Shown here piece after piece: positions 36,201 through 49,200 of a stretch of DNA of 64,000 bases. The stretch's first letter is position 1, and every line of letters starts with the position of its first letter. Position numbers and translations under genes: made by a program. The stretch comes from Siphonodentalium dalli (taxonomy: Eukaryota; Mollusca; Scaphopoda; Gadilida; Siphonodentaliidae), in NCBI GenBank assembly GCA_032622095.1, contig CP136068.1, positions 61,962,025-62,026,024 on the forward strand, written 5' to 3'. A model generated the notes under the pieces. The model did not search any database. It worked only from the letters and a program-made list of their open reading frames with translations, and was not told the DNA's origin.

Positions 36201-39200
36201 CATCTTATATGAGTTCCTCCCTGTCCACTCTAATATGAGTTCCTCCCTGTCCACTGTAATATGAGTTCCTGCATGTCCTCTCGCGTATGAGTTCCTTCCT
36301 GTTCACTCTTATATGAGTTCCTGCCTGTCCACTCTTATATGAGTTCCTCTCTGTCCACTCTTATATGAGTTCCTCCCTGTCCACTCTTATATGAGTTCCT
36401 CCCTGTCCACTCTTATATGAGTTCCTGCGTGTCCACTCTTATATGAGTTCCTGCGTGTCCACTCGTATATGAGTTGCTCCCTGTCCACTCGTATATGAGT
36501 TGCTCCCTGTCCACTCTTTTATGAGTTGCTCCCTGTCCACTATGTTATGAGTTGCTCCCTGTCCACTCTTTTATGAGTTGCTCCCTGTCCACTCTTATAT
36601 GAGTTGCTGACTGTCCACTCTTATATGAGTTCCTGCCTGTCCACTCTTATATGAGTTCCTCCCTGTCCACTAGTATATGAGTTGCTGCCTGCCACTAGTA
36701 TATGAGTTCATCCATGTCCACTCTTATATGAGTTGCTGTCTGTCCACTCTTATATGAGTTCCTCCCTGTCCACTCTTATATGAGTTGCTGCATGTCCACT
36801 CTTATATGAATTCATCCTTGTCCACTCTTATATTAGTTCCTCCCTGTCCACTCTTATATGAGTTCCTCACAGTCCACTCTTATATGAGTTCCTCATTGTC
36901 CACTCTTATATGAGTCCCTCATTGTCCACTCTTATATGATTTCCTCCCAGTCCACTCTTATATGAGTTGTTGCCTGTCCACTATTATATGAGTCCCAGCC
37001 TGTCCACTCTTATATGAATTCCTGCATGTCCACTCTTATATGAGTTCTTCCCTGTCCACTGTTATATGAGTTCCTCCCTGTCCACTCTTATATGAGTTGC
37101 TGACTGTCCACTCTTATATGAGTTCCTGCCTGTCCACTCTTATATGAGTTCCTCCCTGTCCACTAGTATATGAGTTGCTGCCTGCCACTAGTATATTAGT
37201 TCATCCATGTCCACTCTTATATGAGTTGCTGTCTGTCCACTCTTATATGAGTTCCTCCCAGTCCACTCTTATATGAGTTCCTCCCTGTCCACTCTTATAT
37301 GAGTTCCTCCCTGTCCACTCTTATGAGTTCCTCCCTGTCCAATCTTATATGAGTTCCTCCCTGTCCTCTCTTTTATGAGTTGCTCCCTGTCCACTCTTTT
37401 ATGAGTTGCTCCCTGTCCACTCTTTTATGAGTTGCTCCCTGTCCACTCTTATATGAGTTGCTGACTGTCCACTCTTATATGAGTTCCTTCCTGTCCACTC
37501 TTATATGAGTTCCTCCCTGTCCACTAGTATATGAGTTGCTGCCTGCCACTAGTATATGAGTTCATCCATGTCCACTCTTATATGAGTTGCTGTCTGTCCA
37601 CTCTTATATGAGTTCCTCCCTGTCCACTCTTATATGAGTTGCTGCATGTCCACTCTTATATTAATTCATCCTTGTCCACTCTTATATTAGTTCCTCCCTG
37701 TCCACTCTTATATGAGTTCCTCACAGTCCACTCTTATATGAGTTCCTCATTGTCCACTCTTATATGAGTCCCACATTTTCCACTCTTATATGAGTTCCTC
37801 ACAGTCCACTCTTATATGAGTTCCTGCCTGTCCACTCTTATATGAGTTCCTGCCTGTCCACTCTTATATGGGTTCCTCCCTGTTCACTCTTATATGAGTT
37901 CCTCCCTGTCCACTCTTATATGAGTTCCTCCCTGTCCACTCTTATATGAGTTCCTCCCTGTCCACTCTTATATGAGTTCCTCCCTGTCCACTCTTATATG
38001 AGTTCCTCCCTGTCCACTCTTATGAGTTCCTCCATTTTCACTCTAATATGAGTTCCTCCCTGTCCATCTTATATGAGTTCCTCCCTGTCCACTCTAATAT
38101 GAGTTCCTCCCTGTCCCCTCTAATATGAGTTCCTGCATGTCCACTCGCATATGAGTTCCTCCTGTTCACTCTTATATGAGTTCCTGCCTGTCCACTCTTA
38201 TATGAGTTCCTCTCTGTCCACTCTTATATGAGTTCCTCCCTGTCCACTCTTATATGAGTTCCTCCCCGTCCACTCTTATATGAGTTCCTGCGTGTCCACT
38301 CTTATATGAGTTCATGCGTGTCCACTCTTATATGAGTTGCTCCCTGTCCACTCGTATATGAGTTGCTCCCTGTCCACTCTTTTATGAGTTGCTCCCTGTC
38401 CACTATTTTATGAGTTGCTCCCTGTCCACTCTTTTATGAGTTGCTCCCTGTCCACTCTTATATGAGTTGCTGACTGTCCACTCTTATATGAGTTCCTGCC
38501 TGTCCACTCTTATATGAGTTCCTCCCTGTCCACTAGTATATGAGTTGCTGCCTGCCACTAGTATATGAGTTCATCCATGTCCACTCTTATATGAGTTCAT
38601 CCATGTCCACTCTTATATGAGTTCCTCCCTGTCCACTCTTATATGAGTTGCTGCATGTCCACTCTTATATGAATTCATCCTTGTCCACTCTTATATTAGT
38701 TCCTCCCTGTCCACTCTTATATGAGTTCCTCACAGTCCACTCTTATATGAGTTCCTCATTGTCCACTCTTATATGAGTCCCTCATTGTCCACTCTTATAT
38801 GAGTTCCTCCAAGTCCACTCTTATACTAGTTCTTCCCTGTCCACTGTTATATGAGTTCCTCCCTGTCCACTCGTATTTGAGATCCTCCCTGTCCACTCTT
38901 ATATGAGTTCCAGCCTGTCCACTCTTATATGAGTTCCTCCCTGTCCACTCTTATATGAGTTCCTCCCTGTCCACTCTTATGAGTTCCTCCCTGTCCACTC
39001 TAATATGAGTTGCTGACTGTCCACTCTTATATGAGTTCCTGCCTGTCCACTCTTATATGAGTTCCTCCCTGTCCACTAGTATATGAGTTGCTGCCTGCCA
39101 CTAGTATATGAGTTCATCCATGTCCACTCTTATATGAGTTGCTGTCTGTCCACTCTTAAATGAGTTCCTCCCTGTCCACTTTTATATGAGTTGCTGACTG

Positions 39201-39280
39201 TCCACTCTTATATGAATTCCTGCCTGTCCACTCTTATGAGTTCCAGCCTGTCCACTCTTATATGAGTTCCTCCCTGTCCA
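33295..39280. repeat. Rearranged type II region lacking the TATTAG block
   Basis: Between landmark copies at 32184 and 39413 there is no run of TATTAG monomers, only isolated ones. Instead a sub-block recurs at irregular spacing: a TTTTATGAGTTGCTCC run, TTGCTGACTG, ACTAGTATATG, TTCATCCATG, TTGCTGTCTG. Copies of GCCACTAG fall near 33309, 33880, 34798, 35367, 35726, 36685, 37180, 37541, 38550 and 39103. A degenerate monomer with CTAGTAATTGATTTACTG occurs near 33860. The pattern suggests repeated unequal exchange within the unit. Confidence 0.75.
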
Positions 39281-42200
39281 CTCTTATATTAGTTCCTCCC
39301 TGTCCACTCTTATATTAGTTCCTCCCTGTCCACTCTTATATTAGTTCCTCCCTGTCCACTCTTATATTAGTTACTCCCGGTCCACTCTTATATTAGTTCC
39401 TCCATGTATACTCATATATTAGTTCCTCCATGTCCTCTCTTATGAGTTCCTCCCTGTCCACTATTATATGAGTTGCTGCCTGTCCACTCGTATATGAGTT
39501 CCAGCATGTCCACTCGTATATGAGTTCCAGCCTGTCCACTCTTATATGAGTTCCTGCCTGTCCACTCTTATATGAGTTCCTCCCTGTCCACTCTTATGAG
39601 TTCCTCCCTGTCCACTCTTATATGAGTTCCTCCCTGTCCACTCTTTTATGAGTTCCTCCCTGTCCACTCTTTTATGAGTTGCTCCCTGTCCACTCTTATG
39701 AGTTCCTCCCTGTCCACTCTTATGAGTTCCTCCCTGTCCACTCTTATGAGTTCCTCCCTGTCCACTCTTATATGAATTCCTGCATGTCCACTCTTATATG
39801 AGTTCTTCCCTGTCCACTCTTATGAGTTCCTCCCTGTCCACTCTTATGAGTTCCTCCTTGTCCACTCTTATGAGTTCCTCCCTGTCCACTCTTATATGAA
39901 TTCCTGCATGTCCACTCTTATATGAGTTCTTCCCTGTCCTCTCTTATATGAGTTCCTCCCTGTCAACTCTTATGAGTTCCTCCCTGTACACTGCTATATG
40001 AGTTCCTGCCTGTCCACTCTTATATGAGTTCCTGCCTGTCCACTCTTATATGAGTTCCTGCCTGTCCACTCTTATATGTGTTCCTCCCTGTTCACTCTTA
40101 TATGAGTTCCTCCCTGTCCACTCTTATATGAGTTCCTCCCTGTCCACTCTTATATGAGTTCCTCCCTGTCCACTCTTATATGAGTTCCTCCCTGTCAACT
40201 CTTATATGAGTTCCTCCCTGTCCACTCTTATGAGTTCCTCCCTGTCCACTCTAATATGAGTTCCTCCCTGTCCATCTTATATGAGTTCCTCCCTGTCCAC
40301 TCTAATATTAGTTCCTCCATGTCCACTCTAATATGAGTTCCTGCATGTCCACTCGCATATGAGTTCCTCCCAGTCCACTCTTATATGAGTTCCTGCCTGT
40401 CCACTCTTATATGAGTTCCTGCCTGTCCACTCTTATATGGGTTCCTCCCTGTTCACTCTTATATGAGTTCCTCCCTGTACACTCTTATGTGAGTTCCTCC
40501 CTGTCCACTCTTATATGAGTTTCTCCCTGTCCACTCTTATGAGTTCCTCCCTGTCCACTCTAATATGAGTTCCTCCCTGTCCATCTTATATGAGTTCCTC
40601 CCTGTCCACTCTAATATGAGTTCCTCCCTGTCCACTCTAATATGAGTTCCTGCATGTCCACTCGCATATGAGTTCCTCCCTGTTCACTCTTATATGAGTT
40701 CCTGCCTGTCCACTCTTATATGAGTTCCTCTCTGTCCACTCTTATATGAGTTCCTCCCTGTCCACTCTTATATGAGTTCCTCCCTGTCCACTCTTATATG
40801 AGTTCCTGCGTGTCCACTCTTATATGAGTTCCTGCGTGTCCACTCGTATATGAGTTGCTCCCTGTCCACTCGTATATGAGTTTCTCCCTGTCCACTCTTT
40901 TATGAGTTGCTCCCTGTCCACTCTTTTATGAGTTGCTCCCTGTCCACTCTTTTATGAGTTGCTCCCTGTCCACTCTTATATGAGTTGCTGACTGTCCACT
41001 CTTATATGAGTTCCTGCCTGTCCACTCTTATATGAGTTCCTCCCTGTCCACTAGTATATGAGTTGCTGCCTGCCACTAGTATATGAGTTCATCCATGTCC
41101 ACTCTTATATGAGTTGCTGTCTGTCCACTCTTATATGAGTTCCTCCCTGTCCACTCTTATATGAGTTGCTGCATGTCCACTCTTATATGAATTCATCCTT
41201 GTCCACTCTTATATTAGTTCCTCCCTGTCCACTCTTATATGAGTTACTCACAGTCCACTCTTATATGAGTTCCTCATTGTCCACTCTTATATGAGTCCCT
41301 CATTTCCACTCTTATATGAGTTCCTCCCAGTCCACTCTTATATGAGTTGTTGCCTGTCCACTATTATATGAGTCCCAGCCTGTCCACTCTTATATGAATT
41401 CCTGCATGTCCACTCTTATATGAGTTCTTCCCTGTCCACTGTTATATGAGTTCCTCCCTGTCCACTCTTATTTGAGATCCTCCCTGTCCACTTTTATATG
41501 AGTTCCAGCTTGTCCACTCTTATATGAGTTCCTCCCTGTCCACTCTTATGAGTTCCTCCCTGTCCACTCTAATATGAGTTGCTGACTGTCCACTCTTATA
41601 TGAGTTCCTGCCTGTCCACTCTTATATGAGTTCCTCCCTGTCCACTAGTATATGAGTTGCTGCCTGCCACTAGTATATGAGTTCATCCATGTCCACTCTT
41701 ATATGAGTTGCTATCTGTCCACTCTTATATGAGTTCCTCCCTGTCCACTCTTATATGAGTTGCTGACTGTCCACTCTTATATGAATTCCTGCCTGTCCAC
41801 TCTTATGAGTTCCAGCCTGTCCACTCTTATATGAGTTCCTCACTGTCCACTCTTATATTAGTTCCTCCCTGTCCACTCTTATATTAGTTCCTCCCTGTCC
41901 ACTCTTATATTAGTTCCTCCCTGTCCACTCTTATATTAGTTCCTCCCTGTCCACTCTTATATTAGTTCCTCCATGTACACTCATATATTAGTTCCTCCCT
42001 GTTCTCTCTTATGAGTTCATCCCTGTCCACTATTATATGAGTTGCTGCCTGTCCACTCGTATATGAGTTCCAGCCTGTCCACTCGTATACGAGTTCCAGC
42101 CTGTCCACTCTTATGTGAGTTCCTGCCTGTCCACTCTTATGAGTTCCTCCATGTCCACTCTTATATGAGTTCCTCCCTGTCCACTCTTATGAGTTCCTCC

Positions 42201-45200
42201 CTGTCCACTCTAATATGAGTTCCTCCCTGTCCATCTTATATGAGTTCCTCCCTGTCCACTCTAATATTAGTTCCTCCCTGTCCACTCTAATATGAGTTCC
42301 TGCATGTCCACCCGCATATCAGTTCCTCCCTGTTCACTCTTATATTAGTTCCTCCCTGTCCACTCTTATATTAGTTCCTCCATGTACACTCATATATTAG
42401 TTCCTCCCTGTCCTCTCTTATGAGTTCATCCCTGTCCACTATTATATGAGTTGCTGCCTGTCCACTCGTATATGAGTTCCAGCCTGTCCACTCATATATG
42501 AGTTCCAGCCTGTCCACTCTTATATGAGTTCCTGCCTGTCCACTCTTATGAGTTCCTCCATGTCCACTCTTATATGAGTTCCTCCCTGTCAACTCTTATA
42601 TGAGTTCCTCCCTGTCCACTCTTATGAGTTCCGCCCTGTCCACTCTAATATGAGTTCCTCCCTGTCCATCTTATATGAGTTCCTCCCTGTCCACTCTAAT
42701 ATTAGTTCCTCCCTGTCCACTCGTATATGAGTTCCTCCCTGTCCACTCTTATGAGTTCCTCCCTGTCCACTCTAATATTAGTTCCAGCCTGTCCACTCTT
42801 ATATGAGTTCCTGCCTGTCCACTCTTATGAGTTCCTCCCTGTCCACTCTTATATGAGTTCCTCCCTGTCAACTCTTATATGAGTTCCTCCCTGTCCACTC
42901 TTATATGAGTTCCTGCGTGTCCACTCTTATATGAGTTCCTCCCTGTCCACTCTTATATGAGTTCCTGCGTGTCCACTCTTATATGAGTTCCTGCGTGTCC
43001 ACTCGTATATGCGTTGCTCCCTGTCCACTCGTATATGAGTTGCTCCCTGTCCACTCTTTTATGAGTTGCTCCCTGTCCACTCTTTTATGAGTTGCTCCCT
43101 GTCCACTCTTTTATGAGTTCCTCCCTGTCCACTCTTATATGAGTTGCTGACTGTCCACTCTTATATGAGTTCCTGCCTGTCCACTCTTATATGAGTTCCT
43201 CCCTGTCCACTAGTATATGAGTTGCTGCCTGCCACTAGTATATGAGTTCATCCATGTCCACTCTTATATGAGTTGCTGTCTGTCCACACTTATATGAGTT
43301 CCTCCCTGTCCACTCTTATATGAGTTGCTGCATTTCCACTCTTATATGAATTCATCCTTGTCCACTCTTATATTAGTTCCTCCCTGTCCACTCTTATATG
43401 AGTTACTCACAGTCCACTCTTATATGAGTTCCTCATTGTCCACTCTTATATGAGTCCCTCATTTTCCGCTCTTATATGAGTTCCTCCCAGTCCACTCTTA
43501 TATGAGTTGTTGCCTGTCCACTATTATATGAGTCCCAGCCTGTCCACTCTTATATGAATTCCTGCATGTCCACTCTTATATGAGTTCTTCCCTGTCCACT
43601 GTTATATGAGTTCCTCCCTGTCCACTCTTATTTGAGATCCTCCCTGTCCACTTTTATATGAGTTCCAGCTTGTCCACTCTTATATGAGTTCCTCCCTGTC
43701 CACTCTTATATGAGTTCATCCCTGTCCACTCTTATGAGTTCCTCCCTGTCCATTCTAATATGAGTTGCTGACTGTCCACTCTTATATGAGTTCCTGCCTG
43801 TCCACTCTTATATGAGTTCCTCCCTGTCCTCTAGTATATGAGTTGCTGCCTGCCACTAGTATATGAGTTCATCCATGTCCACTCTTATATGAGTTGCTGT
43901 CTGTCCACTCTTATATGAGTTCCTCCCTGTCCACTCTTATATGAGTTGCTGACTGTCCACTCTTATATGAATTCCTGCCTGTCCACTCTTATGAGTTCCA
44001 GCCTGTCCACTCTTATATGAGTTCCTCCCTGTCCACTCTTATATTAGTTCCTCCCTGTCCACTCTTATATTAGTTCCTCCCTGTCCACTCTTATATTAGT
44101 TCCTCCCTGTCCACTCTTATATTAGTTCCTCCCTGTCCACTCTTATATTAGTTCCTCCATGTACACTCATATATTAGTTCCTCCCTGTCCTCTCTTATGA
44201 GTTCATCCCTGTCCACTATTATATGAGTTGCTGCCTGTCCACTCGTATATGAGTTCCAGCCTGTCCACTCGTATATGAGTTCCAGCCTGTCCACTCTTAT
44301 ATGAGTTCCTGCCTGTCCACTCTTATGAGTTCCTCCATGTCCACTCTTATATGAGTTCCTCCCTGTCAACTCTTATATGAGTTCCTCCCTGTCCACTCTT
44401 ATGGGTTCCTCCCTGTCCACTCTAATATGAGTTCCTCCCTGTCCATCTTATATGAGTTCCTCCCTGTCCACTCTAATATTAGTTCCTCCCTGTTCACTCG
44501 TATATGAGTTCCTCCCTGTCCACTCTTATGAGTTCCTCCCTGTCCACTCTAATATTAGTTCCAGCCTGTCCACTCTTATATGAGTTCCTGCCTGTCCACT
44601 CTTATGAGTTCCTCCCTGTCCACTCTTATATGAGTTCCTCCCTGTCAACTCTTATATGAGTTCCTCCCTGTCCACTCTTATGAGTTCCTCCCTGTCCACT
44701 CTAATATGAGTTCCTCCCTGTCCACTCTAATATGAGTTCCTCCCTGTCCATCTTATATGAGTTCCTCCCTGTCCACTCTAATATTAGTTCCTCCCTGTCC
44801 ACTCTAATATGAGTTCCTGCATGTCCACTCGCATATGAGTTCCTCCCTGTTCACTCTTATATGAGTTCCTGCCTGTCCACTCTGATATGAGTTCCTCTCT
44901 GTCCACTCTTATATGAGTTCCTCCCTGTCCACTCTTATATGAGTTGCTCCCTGTCCACTCTTATATGAGTTGCTCCCTGTCCACTCTTTTATGAGTTGCT
45001 CCCTGTCCACTCTTTTATGAGTTGCTCCCTGTCCACTCTTTTATGAGTTGCTCCCTTCCACTCTTATATGAGTTGCTGACTGTCCACTCTTATATGAGTT
45101 CCTGCCTGTCCACTCTTATATGAGTTCCTCCCTGTCCACGAGTATATGAGTTGCTGCCTGCCACTAGTATATGAGTTCATCCATGTCCACTCTTATATGA

Positions 45201-46286
45201 GTTGCTGTCTGTCCACTCTTATATGAGTTCCTCCCTGTCCACTCTTATATGAGTTGCTGCATGTCCACTCTTATATGAATTCATCCTTGTCCACTCTTAT
45301 ATTAGTTCCTCCCTGTCCACTCTTATATGAGTTCCTCACAGTCCACTCTTATATGAGTTGCTCATTGTCGACTCTTATATGAGTCCCTCATTGTCCACTC
45401 TTATATGAGTTCCTCCCAGTCCACTCTTATATGAGTTGTTGCCTGTCCACTCTTATATGAGTTCCTCCCTGTCCACTCTTATATGAGTTCCTCCCTGTCC
45501 ACTCTTATGAGTTCCTCCCTGTCCACTCTTATATGAGTTCCTCCCTGTCCACTCTTATATGAGTTCATCCCTGTCCACTCTTATGAGTTCCTCCCTGTCC
45601 ACTCTTATATATTAGTTCCTCCCTGTCCACTCTTATATGAGTTCCTCACAGTCCACTCTTATATGAGTTCCTCATTGTCCACTCTTATATGAGTCCCTCA
45701 TTTTCCACTCTTATATGAGTTCCTCCCAGTCCACTCTTATATGAGTTCCTGCCTGTCCACTCTTATATGAGTTCCTGCCTGTCCACTCTTATATGGGTTC
45801 CTCCCTGTTCACTCTTATATGAGCTCCTCCCTGTCAACTCTTATATGAGTTCCTCCCTGTCCACTCTTATGAGTTCCTCCCTGTCCACTCTAATATGAGT
45901 TCCTCCCTGTCCATCTTATATGAGTTCCTCCCCGTCCACTCTAATATTAGTTCCTCCCTGTCCACTCTAATATGAGTTCCTGCATGTCCACTCGCATATG
46001 AGTTCCTCCCTGTTCACTCTTATATGAGTTCCTGCCTGTCCACTCTTATATGAGTTCCTCTCTGTCCACTCTTATATGAGTTCCTCCCTGTCCACTCTTA
46101 TATGAGTTCCTGCCTGTCCACTCTTATATGAGTTCCTCTCTGTCCACTCTTATGAGTTCCTCCCTGTCCAATCTAATATGAGTTCCTCCCTGTCCATCTT
46201 ATATGAGTTCCTCCCCGTCCACTCTAATATTAGTTCCTCCCTGTCCACTCTAATATGAGTTCCTGCATGTCCACTCGCATATGAGT
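39281..46286. repeat. Mosaic type II region with a 1,777-bp spaced duplication
   Basis: Landmark copies lie at 39413, 41972, 42381 and 44158, so unit spacing is irregular. About 42.33-42.89 kb matches about 44.11-44.67 kb at an offset of 1,777 bp. This includes the rare junctions CTAATATTAGTTCCAGCC (about 42773 and 44550) and CTGTCAACTCTTATATGAG. Within the block, TATTAG, CTAATATG and 24-mer variants are recombined in orders not found in the regular units. Confidence 0.78.
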
Positions 46287-49200
46287 TCCTCCCTGTTCAC
46301 TCTTATATGAGTTCCTGCCTGTCCACTCTTATATGAGTTCCTCTCTGTCCACTCTTATGTGAGTTCCTCCCTGTCCACTCTTATATGAGTTCCTCCCTGT
46401 CCACTCTTATATGAGTTCCTGCGTGTCCACTCTTATATGAGTTCCTGCGTGTCCACTCTTATATGAGTTGCTCCCTGTCCACTCTTATATGAGTTGCTCC
46501 CTGTCCACTCTTTTATGAGTTGCTCCCTGTCCACTCTTTTATGAGTTGCTCCCTGTCCACTCTTTTATGAGTTGCTCCCTGTCCACTCTTATATGAGTTC
46601 CTGCCTGTCCACTCTTATATGAGTTTCTCCCTGTCCACGAGTATATGAGTTGCTGCCTGCCACTAGTATATGAGTTCATCCATGTCCACTCTTATATGAG
46701 TTGCTGTCTGTCCACTCTTATATGAGTTCCTCCCTGTCCACTCTTATATGAGTTGCTGCATGTCAACTCTTATATGAATTCATCCTTGTCCACTCTTATA
46801 TTAGTTCCTCCCTGTCCACTCTTATATGAGTTCCTCACAGTCCACTCTTATATGAGTTCCTCATTGTCCACTCTTATATGAGTCCCTCATTGTCCACTCT
46901 TATATGAGTTCCTCCCAGTCCACTCTTATATGAGTTGTTGCCTGTCCACTCTTATATGAGTTCCTCCCTGTCCACTCTTATATGAGTTCCTCCCTGTCCA
47001 CTCTTATGAGTTCCTCCCTGTCCACTCTTATATGAGTTCCTCCCTGTCCACTCTTTTATGGGTTGCTCCCTGTCCACTCTTTTATGAGTTGCTCCCTGTC
47101 CACTCTTTTATGAGTTGCTCCCTGTCCACTCTTATATGAGTTGCTGACTGTCCACTCTTATATGAGTTCCTGCCTGTCCACTCTTATATGAGTTCCTCCC
47201 TGTCCACGAGTATATGAGTTGCTGCCTGCCACTAGTATATGAGTTCATCCATGTCCACTCTTATATGAGTTGCTGTCTGTCCACTCTTATATGAGTTCCT
47301 CCCAGTCCACTCTTATATGAGTTCCTCCCTGTCCACTCTTATATGAGTTCCTCCCTGTCCACTCTTATGAGTTCCTCCCTGTCCACTCTTATATGAGTTC
47401 CTCCCTGTCCACTCTTTTATGAGTTGCTCCCTGTCCACTCTTTTATGAGTTGCTCCCTGTCCACTCTTTTATGAGTTGCTCCCTGTCCACTCTTATATGA
47501 GTTGCTGACTGTCCACTCTTATATGAGTTCCTTCCTGTCCACTCTTATATGAGTTCCTCCCTGTCCACTAGTATATGAGTTGCTGCCTGCCACTAGTATA
47601 TGAGTTCATCCATGTCCACTCTTATATGAGTTGCTGTCTGTCCACTCTTATATGAGTTCCTCCCTGTCCACTCTTATATGAGTTGCTGCATGTCCACTCT
47701 TATATGAATTCATCCTTGTCCACTCTTATATTAGTTCCTCCCTGTTCACTCTTATATGAGTTCCTCACAGTCCACTCTTATTTGAGTTCCTCATTGTCCA
47801 CTCTTATATGAGTCCCTCATTTTCCACTCTTATATGAGTTCCTCCCAGTCCACTATTGTATGAGTTCCTGCCTGTCCACTCTTATATGAGTTCCTGCCTG
47901 TCCACTCTTATATGGGTTCCTCCCTGTTCACTCTTATATGAGTTCCTCCATGTCCACTTTTATATGAGTTCCTCCCTGTCCACTCTTATATGAGTTCCTC
48001 CCTGTCCACTCTTATATGAGTTCCTACCTGTCCACTCTTATATGAGTTCCTCCCTGTCCACTCTTATGAGTTCCTCCCTGTCCACTCTAATATGAGTTCC
48101 TCCCTGTCCATCTTATATGAGTTCCTCCCTGTCTACTCTAATATGAGTTCCTCCCTGTCCACTCTAATATGAGTTCCTGCATGTCCACTCGCATATGAGT
48201 TCCTCCCTGTTCACTCTTATATGAGTTCCTGCCTGTCCACTCTTATATGAGTTCCTCTCTGTCCACTCTTATATGAGTTCCTCCCTGTCCACTCTTATAT
48301 GAGTTCCTCCCTGTCCACTCTTATATGAGTTCCTGCGTGTCCACTCTTATATGAGTTCCTGCGTGTCCACTCTTATATGAGTTGCTCCCTGTCCACTCGT
48401 ATATGAGTTGCTCCCTGTCCACTCTTTTATGAGTTGCTCCCTGTCCACTCTTATATGAGTTCCTCCCTGTCCACTATTTTATGAGTTGCTCCCTGTCCAC
48501 TCTTTTATGAGTTGCTCCCTGTCCACTCTTATATGAGTTGCTGACTGTCCACTCTTATATGAGTTCCTGCCTGTCCACTCTTATATGAGTTCCTCCCAGT
48601 CCACTAGTATATGAGTTGCTGCATGCCACTAGTATATGAGTTCATCCATGTCCACTCTTATATGAGTTGCTGTCTGTCCACTCTTATATGAGTTCCTCCC
48701 TGTCCACTCTTATATGAGTTGCTGCATGTCCACCCTTATATGAATTCATTCTTGTCCACTCTTATATTAGTTCCTCCCTGTCCACTCTTATATGAGTCCC
48801 TCATTGTCCACTCTTATATGAGTTGTTGCCTGTCCACTCTTATATGAGTTGTTGCCTGTCCACTATTATATGAGTCCCAGCCTGTCCACTCTTATATGAA
48901 TTCCTGCATGTCCACTCTTATATGAGTTCTTCCCTGTCCACTGTTATATGAGTTCCCCCCTGTCCACTCTTATTTGAGATCCTCCCTGTCCACTCTTATA
49001 TGAGTTCCAGCCTGTCCACTCTTATATGAGTTCCTCCCTGTCCACTCTTATATGAGTTCCTCCCTGTCCACTCTTATGAGTTCCTGCCTGTCCACTCTAA
49101 TATGAGTTGCTGACTGTCCACTCTTATATGAGTTCCTGCCTGTCCACTCTTATATGAGTTCCTCCCTGTCCACTAGTATATGAGTTGCTGCCTGCCACTA

